In this document: piece after piece, positions 7,788 to 12,219 of the stretch
Layout of the letters: each line of letters starts with the position of its first letter
Position numbering within the stretch: the first letter of the stretch is position 1
Assembly (NCBI GenBank): GCA_014804285.1
Contig: JAAVAA010000050.1
Span: 90,888 to 103,106, forward strand
Source: Lachnospiraceae bacterium
GTDB lineage: Bacteria; Bacillota; Clostridia; Lachnospirales; Lachnospiraceae
DNA: 12,219 bases
Direction: 5' to 3'
Translations under genes and position numbers: made by a program
Notes under the pieces: generated by a model
Databases searched by the model: none
Seen by the model: only the letters and a program-made list of their open reading frames with translations
What the model was told of the DNA's origin: nothing

Positions 7788-8528
7788 TCAGTAACGATAG
7801 TACGGCACACCGCCGCAACATAATCCGCCGCCTCCGCAGCACAGATTACAGATTAGATTTGCAATGCAGAGTTTCAGGCACAACCCGTTTCCTCCGGTAT
7901 AAGGCTGCCCATAGGAATATTGACGCTGACGATACCATGAACCGCCATTTTCAAACTGATAAACCAGGTTACTGTAGTCTCTGTTCCCCGGCTCCATTGC
8001 CTCCGCACGTCTTGCATGCTCAAGAGCCGCCACCTGATTGCCAAGCCCCGCATGGGTAAGCGCACTGTAATAATACCACCGGGCGCTGCGGGCACGCTCT
8101 TCCATGCCGTCCAAAACAGTCCGCGCCTCCTTATAATAGCCGTTCCTCACATAATTTCCGGCTGCCCGAAGATAATTATCTTCCTCATACCCCGTTTCCT
8201 GACTGCTGCTCCACGCATTTCCAAAACCGCCGAATCCGCCAAAACTGCCAAAGTCTCCAAACCCGCCAAAGCCTCCATAACTACTGCTGTTTTGACTACT
8301 CTGCCTATAACTGCCCTGACCTCGATAGCTGTAGCCATCCGTCCGCTCTTTCATGATCTGCTGATAGGCCTGCTGGATTTCTTTAAACTTTTCTTCAGCC
8401 TCCTCCTTGTGAGGATTATTAATGTTGGCATCAGGATGGTATTTTCTGCTGAGAGCTTTATATGCTTTTTTTATTTCTTCTTCTGATGCACTACGTGTAA
8501 TGCCCAGAACCTCATATGGATCGCGCAT
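7788..8528 (-). CDS. J-domain co-chaperone with Gly/Phe linker, TPR-like helices and Cys-rich tail
   Basis: A J-domain protein of 246 residues. The frame is open upstream, but the ATG at 8528 has AAAGGAAG at correct spacing and starts the J domain directly (MRDPYEVLGI). Residues 1-60 hold helix II and the HPD triad (31-33), so it can stimulate an Hsp70. Residues 84-103 are an almost pure Gly/Phe run (GGFGGFGDFGSFGGF). Residues about 115-195 form two or three TPR-like helix pairs (AAGNYVRNGYYKEARTVLDG, YYSALTHAGLGNQVAALEHA). The C-terminus is hydrophobic with seven Cys (217, 221, 227, 230, 231, 237, 238) and Gly; it may bind metal or touch the membrane. The DnaJ zinc-finger and client domains are absent, so it is not DnaJ itself. 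The start lies inside the upstream gene (17-base overlap), suggesting coupling. Confidence 0.88.
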   Translation of the reverse strand: MRDPYEVLGITRSASEEEIKKAYKALSRKYHPDANINNPHKEEAEEKFKEIQQAYQQIMKERTDGYSYRGQGSYRQSSQNSSSYGGFGGFGDFGSFGGFGGFGNAWSSSQETGYEEDNYLRAAGNYVRNGYYKEARTVLDGMEERARSARWYYYSALTHAGLGNQVAALEHARRAEAMEPGNRDYSNLVYQFENGGSWYRQRQYSYGQPYTGGNGLCLKLCIANLICNLCCGGGGLCCGGVPYYRY

Positions 8529-9378
8529 CGTCTTCCTTTCGTCCGGCTTCTTTTTCTGCTTCCCTCTTCTCATGTACCATCTCATACCGATACCAGACAC
8601 CGGAATATAAGATGTTCCGAAGAATTTCTATATTTTCAATAACAGGAAGCTTTTCAAATTCACGACAGCATCCTGCCATCATCATTGTTAAAATGGTTTT
8701 GATCTCTTCTTCAAAATCCGGACTATTAAACTTTTTCTTCAGAGGATTATATCTTTGTCTCCTGATATCCTCTTCCACATCCTCATAGGCATCCATCAGA
8801 TAAATAAACTTCCCGAGGAAGCTTCCCATGGCTTTCAGTTCTTCCTGCCATTCATCCTCTCTGACAGCAAGAATTTCTCCCATAATCTCTCCAAACAATC
8901 CTGCCATATGATCGATATCCTGACTTTGACGCTTTTCTTCCTGCTTCATCTCCCGCATCAGCCCTGCAATTCTTTTGGCCTTTTCGCCATAGCGGGAACA
9001 GACGGATCGATAAGCCCGGGACAACAACCTGCTATATGTCAGCCGGGATAGTTTCTTTTCATCCTCCCAGTCATCCCTGCACTTATAATAAGTAAACAGG
9101 ATGTTCATATCCGCTCCATATCCGGAAAACTCATTGCACCTTATGGTATGCCTTTCAAAGGGATGCGCAGTACATTTTACCTGACCCAGCTTTGTTTCAG
9201 GTTCATATAAGCTGGAAAGCAGCATGACCACAAAGGTCATGTCATACGAAAGGCTGAGCTGTCCGATTTTGCCGTACCTATGCTTTAGCGCATCGCATAA
9301 TCCGCAATAATAGGAATGATAAACATCAAATTCTTTGAATTTCATATCACCCTTGTTAATAATAATGTATCCGAACAT
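8512..9378 (-). CDS. DUF5685 family protein, possibly with a squalene/phytoene-synthase-like fold
   Basis: A 288-residue, mostly helical soluble protein. The N-terminus (MFGYIIINKGDMKFKEFDVYHSYYCGLC) with Cys25-x2-Cys28 is how I recognise DUF5685, a family without assigned function; Cys69, His72 and Cys81 may complete a metal site. Two aspartate motifs stand out: DDWED at 102-106, on a helix after ILFTYYKCR, and DAYED at 196-200 in LMDAYEDVEEDIRRQRYNP. Both are DxxED, the Mg-diphosphate motifs of squalene and phytoene synthases, and the second is followed by a basic RRxR-Y-N-P stretch much like RDVxEDxRRGRxYLP of CrtB. The helix before it (FGEIMGEILAV) also resembles that family. An enzyme role is inference. 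It lies 12 bases after the zinc-ribbon gene and overlaps the J gene by 17. Confidence 0.82.
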   Translation of the reverse strand: MFGYIIINKGDMKFKEFDVYHSYYCGLCDALKHRYGKIGQLSLSYDMTFVVMLLSSLYEPETKLGQVKCTAHPFERHTIRCNEFSGYGADMNILFTYYKCRDDWEDEKKLSRLTYSRLLSRAYRSVCSRYGEKAKRIAGLMREMKQEEKRQSQDIDHMAGLFGEIMGEILAVREDEWQEELKAMGSFLGKFIYLMDAYEDVEEDIRRQRYNPLKKKFNSPDFEEEIKTILTMMMAGCCREFEKLPVIENIEILRNILYSGVWYRYEMVHEKREAEKEAGRKEDDARSI

Positions 9379-9390
9379 GATAGCTCCTGT

Positions 9391-9783
9391 TTAACTCTTC
9401 CTAATGAACGTCTGATTACATTTGGGACATCTGATCTCTATCCTGCCTTTGCCTCTGGGGACTCTGATTTTTTGTTTACAGGACGGGCAGCGATAAATGT
9501 GGTGTGTCTTCCTTTGCTGCATATCTCGCTTCCAGGAAGCGAACCGCTGCTCAAATTTATATTTCTGTCTTAAAAATACTGCATTTTCCTCTCTTCTCTT
9601 ATACAGATTTTTTGAAAAGATTCTGAAATAAGAATATATAAGAAGCGCTATTCCAATCACATAAAAAATTCTAAACCCAAACAGGGAAAATACCAGACAG
9701 ACGATTACCAGAATCATCAAGAAGCGATTTAACTGGTCTGCCCCATATCTTCCCTGCATAAAACGATATAATTTTTCTCTCAT
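9391..9783 (-). CDS. Small membrane protein with two TM helices and a C-terminal zinc ribbon
   Basis: The frame is open for 23 codons upstream, but the ATG at 9783 has AAGGAGAGG seven bases before it, giving 130 residues. Two hydrophobic helices (about 21-37 and 39-56) form a hairpin, so both ends should face the cytosol. A basic, probably helical segment (58-96) follows, then a zinc ribbon with Cys99-x2-Cys102 and Cys119-x2-Cys122 (YRCPSCKQKIRVPRGKG, IRCPKCNQTF). Such ribbons bind one zinc ion and often hold proteins or nucleic acid. It is the first gene of the unit with DUF5685 and the J-domain protein, and could anchor them at the membrane; that is inference. I know no named family for it. 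Confidence 0.82.
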   Translation of the reverse strand: MREKLYRFMQGRYGADQLNRFLMILVIVCLVFSLFGFRIFYVIGIALLIYSYFRIFSKNLYKRREENAVFLRQKYKFEQRFASWKRDMQQRKTHHIYRCPSCKQKIRVPRGKGRIEIRCPKCNQTFIRKS

Positions 9784-9850
9784 ACAGTACCCTCTCCTTA
9801 CTTCGGTACCATCTATCCTACTTCTTTCATCACTCCAAAGCAATAAACGC

Positions 9851-9917
9851 AATATAAAGTATTCTTAAAAATGTATAAAATTGCACCGTCCAGCGGCAGT
9901 ACATTAAAAGAATACTT
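9851..9917 (-). promoter_or_regulatory. Likely promoter of the zinc-ribbon/DUF5685/J unit, overlapped by a long inverted repeat
   Basis: On the minus strand TTTATA (9874-9879), 17 bases, TATATT (9851-9856) make a moderate sigma-A promoter. The inverted repeat AAGTATTCTT (9857-9866) / AAGAATACTT (9908-9917), extended inward by ATGTA (9871-9875) / TACAT (9900-9904), has one arm inside the spacer. It could be an operator pair or a hairpin ending the nucleoside phosphorylase transcript, although no good U-run follows. Confidence 0.45.
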
Positions 9918-9939
9918 CACATTTACCCTTAATACTCCA

Positions 9940-10722
9940 CTACATAACGGTATTTTCCTGACCAACCAGATTCACGGCAACCTTCAGTGCTAGTTGGAAA
10001 TAGCAAATCTGCAAATCTACCTCTTCCTCGCTTCCTAATACTTCCGCGCTCCACCTCTCACCTTCCAGGCTATCCCCGGTAAGAAGAAAATTATATAATT
10101 CCCAGCCATGAAAATTGCACACCGCCTGAGCACCCGCTAATTCCATTTCCACTGCAATACAGCCTTCTTCTCTTAATTGTCCCGCTTTGTTTTTTGTTTC
10201 CCGGTAAAGAGCATCTGTTGTCCAGACTTTTCCCTGAACATAAGGCACTTGCATCTGTTTCAACAATTCTGCAAGTTTATCGGAGTTCACAATGTCTATG
10301 TATTCGCTTGCTTCTTGATAATGATAAGAAAGGCCTTCATCCCGATATGCCTGTGTTGGTACAATCACCTTTCCCTTCGTCAACTCATAATCCAAAGAGC
10401 CACAAGAACCAAACAAAATAAATTCTTCTGCACCAGTAAAACAATTTGCCTCTTCCAAACAGGTAGCCGTCCCAGACGATGACACTAATGTCATATAGAA
10501 AGCAATTTTTACTCCCTGAATTGTGGTCAAATAAATTGGATGGTTGCCGTTAATACACCCAATTTCAGCCACCTTATGACAATCAAGCCTGGCAATTGCC
10601 CATTCAATCACCCTATAGGAAAAAGTAATCACACAAATGTCAGCAATTTTCTCATGTTTTCCGTAAAACGATTCCGGTTTAATAATTGGCTCTGATCTTA
10701 AATCAAGCGTTCTGTGTATCAA
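9940..10722 (-). CDS. Nucleoside phosphorylase (uridine/purine phosphorylase type, PNP_UDP_1 family)
   Basis: A 260-residue cytoplasmic enzyme of the NP-I fold, cleaving a nucleoside with phosphate to base and ribose-1-phosphate. Recognisable segments are FGSCGSL (104-110), the KGKVIVPTQAYRDEGLSYHY strand (117-136), WTTDALYRE (167-175) and the ribose-binding VEME (191-194) in IAVEMELAGAQAVCNFHG. TGDSL follows (215-219); its Asp217 sits near where purine enzymes hold a base-contacting Asp, so a purine substrate is possible, but the overall look is nearer uridine phosphorylase-like proteins and I cannot settle the substrate. Translation starts at TTG (10722) with the strong site GGGGGGAAGG four bases before it; no ATG fits better. 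It is probably transcribed alone. No sugar-phosphate or base-uptake gene is adjacent. Confidence 0.88.
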   Translation of the reverse strand: MIHRTLDLRSEPIIKPESFYGKHEKIADICVITFSYRVIEWAIARLDCHKVAEIGCINGNHPIYLTTIQGVKIAFYMTLVSSSGTATCLEEANCFTGAEEFILFGSCGSLDYELTKGKVIVPTQAYRDEGLSYHYQEASEYIDIVNSDKLAELLKQMQVPYVQGKVWTTDALYRETKNKAGQLREEGCIAVEMELAGAQAVCNFHGWELYNFLLTGDSLEGERWSAEVLGSEEEVDLQICYFQLALKVAVNLVGQENTVM

Positions 10723-10763
10723 AATGCCTTCCCCCCCTAATTATTCTTAAACATACTTTGCAG

Positions 10764-10777
10764 CAGTTCAAGAACTG
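10764..10777. repeat. Perfect 14-bp palindrome upstream of the nucleoside phosphorylase
   Basis: CAGTTC-AA-GAACTG lies 42 bases upstream of the TTG start, in the 76-base gap after yitT. On the minus strand it contains TTGAAC, a possible -35 box, though the matching -10 (TAAGAA, 17 bases on) is weak. With only two central bases and no U-run it is not a terminator, so an operator is the likelier reading. The half-sites face the opposite way from the Firmicute LexA box (GAAC-N4-GTTC). Confidence 0.4.
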
Positions 10778-10798
10778 AAAATCATCTTTCCCTACATA

Positions 10799-11659
10799 CT
10801 AATCATTAGGTTTTTGATAAAAATGTCCCGACAATCCTTCCGTCTTCACCTCATTGGCAAAGGCATTCTCATCAATTTCCCTGACTGCCCTCAGTACCTT
10901 TTTCACCTCATCCTTTGCAACGATAGAATACACCACATTCCGCTCACAATGTTCGTAGGAACCTTCTCCCTCCAAGATTGTTGCTCCATGATTGGTGATT
11001 GTATAAATAGCATCACTGATCTCCTCCGGCTTTTTCGTAACAATGAACAGCGTGCGCTTTTGATACCTTGTATACAGTGCATGCAGCACCTGTGTAGCTG
11101 CAAACTGGAAAATAATAGAGTACAGAGCCTTGTCCCAGCCAAATAAGACACCTGCGATAGATATAATCACAATATTTAATCCCAATATCAAATTCCAGGA
11201 ATCTACTCCTTTCTTTTCGGAAAGATAAATGGAAATAAAATCGGTGCCTCCTGATGTTGCTCCCACCATAAGACACATACTGATTGCAAACCCGTTCAGG
11301 ATTCCACCAAAAATACTGATCAGCAGAACATCATAAGTAATGACATGTGCCGGAATGATGTCTGTCAGTATGCTGGTAAGAACAATCATCAAACAGGAAA
11401 ACAATGTGAACTTTCTGCCAATGAAGCGGAACCCTATATAAACAGGAAACGCATTTAACAGCAGGTTAATTGCGGTATAAGGAACAGAAATACCGAAAAA
11501 GCGGTCAAAGATTGTCTGCAGCAATATGGTAAGCCCTGTAGCGCCGCCGGGATATAAGTCCCCTGTCCGGACAAATGTCTTAATATTCACAGCCATAAGT
11601 ACGGACGCAATGCATATGACAACAAAACGCTTTATATCTTTCTTTGGTTCAAACTTCAT
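10799..11659 (-). CDS. YitT-family membrane protein with C-terminal DUF2179 domain
   Basis: A 286-residue polytopic membrane protein. The ATG at 11659 has GGAGGT five bases before it; 23 upstream codons in frame are not needed. About six hydrophobic segments lie between residues 12 and 197. The family's Gly-rich motifs are YPGGATG (36-42) and GATSGGTD (133-140), the latter in a loop or re-entrant position. Residues about 203-281 form the cytosolic DUF2179 domain (TLFIVTKKPEEISDAI, HGATILEGEGSY, VVYSIVAKDEVKKVLRAVREID), which resembles an ACT/PII-like small alpha/beta fold and may sense a ligand. Length is normal for the family (about 280-290). Members are abundant in Firmicutes; transport of a small solute is suspected but not established. 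It has its own promoter and no partner gene. Confidence 0.92.
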   Translation of the reverse strand: MKFEPKKDIKRFVVICIASVLMAVNIKTFVRTGDLYPGGATGLTILLQTIFDRFFGISVPYTAINLLLNAFPVYIGFRFIGRKFTLFSCLMIVLTSILTDIIPAHVITYDVLLISIFGGILNGFAISMCLMVGATSGGTDFISIYLSEKKGVDSWNLILGLNIVIISIAGVLFGWDKALYSIIFQFAATQVLHALYTRYQKRTLFIVTKKPEEISDAIYTITNHGATILEGEGSYEHCERNVVYSIVAKDEVKKVLRAVREIDENAFANEVKTEGLSGHFYQKPND

Positions 11660-11750
11660 CGTAAACCTCCATGATTTCACAGGGAGTCTCTTTTCCGCTC
11701 TTCCTGATCTTCTTTTAGAAAAATTCACTCAGATTATTCATCTCCTATAT

Positions 11751-11778
11751 ATTATATAGCAAAACTACAGTTTTACAA
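11751..11778 (-). promoter_or_regulatory. yitT-family gene promoter with operator-like dyad in the spacer
   Basis: On the minus strand TTGTAA (11773-11778), 16 bases, TATAAT (11751-11756, perfect -10). The spacer holds the perfect inverted repeat AAAACT (11761-11766) - AC - AGTTTT (11769-11774). The start would be near 11744, leaving a leader of about 85 bases. The same DNA read rightwards is the upstream region of the putative structured RNA, so one regulator could affect both. Confidence 0.7.
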
Positions 11779-11813
11779 GGTTGACTTTAGACTTAGATAA
11801 ATTAACGTTTAGA

Positions 11814-12203
11814 TGGGGTATGCGTATGTAAAACGTCCGCTCCGATGAAAAGAAATCCTTTCGTCAACACGCTCGATAAAGCGTTCGCGAATTGGTTCCT
11901 TTAGGATTTCTTTTCATCTGAGCTGGGTTGTTGAATGACGCATAGCCCAACTGGCAGCTCCGCTAAAGTTGAATGTTCCACTTCTTAGCAAATAGCCAGA
12001 CAGTGAATTAGACAACTGTAGCGGAGTCAATAGCTGGTTTTACGTCAGCCAATAACTTAACCCGGATAGAAATCAAATTCTTAAGGAACCCTTCAAAAAG
12101 CGTCGGTGCTTAGCGAGGTTCCTAACGAGCTTAGCACCCGTTACGCTTTTTGTAGAACGGAAGTGGGGTGACGTAGAATTTGATTTCTATCCGGGTTTTT
12201 ATA
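11814..12203 (+). ncRNA. Putative large structured non-coding RNA (three-domain), unassigned
   Basis: About 390 bases without a plausible ORF but dense in paired arms. Domain 1: TATGCGT (11819-11825) pairs ACGCATA (11938-11944), extended by GGG/CCC. It encloses GATGAAAAGAAATCCT (11844-11859) paired perfectly with 11903-11918 and extended past one mismatch by GCTC/GAGC. Domain 2: CTCCGCTAAAGTTG (11958-11971) pairs 12013-12026 with one mismatch. Domain 3: a perfect 22-bp stem 12059-12080 / 12176-12197 encloses AAAAAGCGT (12095-12103) / ACGCTTTTT (12143-12151) and GGTGCT (12105-12110) / AGCACC (12133-12138). The last stem is followed by TTTTTAT only on the plus strand, which sets the direction. 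Possible promoters are TTGACT (11781) with a weak -10 near 11803, or TTTACA (11772) with TAGATA (11794). I do not match it to tmRNA, RNase P, 6S, SRP, T-box or group II intron motifs. Confidence 0.55.
12059..12203 (+). terminator. 22-bp closing stem plus U-run, apparent 3' end of the structured RNA
   Basis: The perfect 22-bp stem (12059-12080 / 12176-12197; left arm begins AACCCGGATAG, right arm ends CTATCCGGGTT) encloses 95 bases that themselves fold. T12196-12200 run on into TTTTTATATT, giving a U-run on the plus strand. The interior is too long for an ordinary intrinsic terminator, so it may be a structural domain that also stabilises the 3' end. On the minus strand no U-run follows. Confidence 0.5.
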
Positions 12204-12219
12204 TTGATCTCTGTATCCC

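Noticed and set aside
8529..8600. Longer start (24 extra codons) for the HPD J-domain protein
   Set aside because: The extra residues are basic and unlike a J-protein N-terminus, and ATG 8528 has its own good ribosome site directly before the J domain.
10764..10777. LexA/SOS box
   Set aside because: The half-sites are GTTC-AA-GAAC, the reverse orientation of GAAC-N4-GTTC, with the wrong spacing.
11814..12219. Retron msr-msd, group II intron, tmRNA or T-box leader
   Set aside because: No domain V-like hairpin, no tag-peptide frame, no T-box (GGGTGGNACC) and no reverse transcriptase inside the window. A retron cannot be fully excluded because the sequence ends at 12219, but the U-run would end the transcript before any RT.
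1..12219. CRISPR array, insertion sequence or complete prophage gene
   Set aside because: No regularly spaced repeats, transposase core or phage structural gene was seen; the Rpn-like remnant is the only mobile-type sequence.

Overview
The window looks like chromosome of a gut-type anaerobic Firmicute, most likely Lachnospiraceae (Clostridia). The signs are mid-to-low GC, strong AGGAGG-type ribosome sites, TTGACA/TATAAT-type promoters, a tRNA gene without an encoded CCA, a YitT-family membrane protein, and a Rpn/PD-(D/E)XK remnant and DUF5685 protein of kinds common in that family. This is inference from content; no marker gene is present. Almost everything is on the minus strand; only the left-edge lipoprotein and a putative structured RNA at the right edge read rightwards.

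Left part (1-4391): the 3' part of a secreted lipoprotein gene on the plus strand, then a minus-strand tRNA-Arg(ACG) with its own near-consensus promoter and terminator. Next come a truncated remnant of a Rpn-type nuclease/transposase gene and a stand-alone GH42 beta-galactosidase preceded by a tandem pair of palindromic 13-mers.

Middle (4394-9783): a chaperone locus in two adjacent transcription units, both on the minus strand. The first has three genes: a small two-TM protein with a zinc ribbon, a DUF5685 protein, and a J-domain protein with a canonical HPD, a Gly/Phe-rich linker, TPR-like helices and a Cys-rich tail. It ends at a terminator, and a promoter within an inverted repeat follows at once. 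The second unit is an HscC-type Hsp70 followed, by a one-base stop/start overlap, by a J-like protein with HPE in place of HPD and a possible membrane segment. The HscC + J-protein pair recalls E. coli HscC with DjlB/DjlC. The DUF5685 protein carries two DxxED motifs in a context strongly resembling squalene/phytoene synthases.

Right part (9940-12219): a nucleoside phosphorylase of the uridine/purine type, a YitT-family membrane protein with a C-terminal DUF2179 domain, and, divergent from it, about 390 bases without a plausible gene. That stretch folds on the plus strand into three successive long-stem domains ending in a 22-bp stem plus a U-run. It is the best candidate here for an undescribed element: a large structured non-coding RNA.
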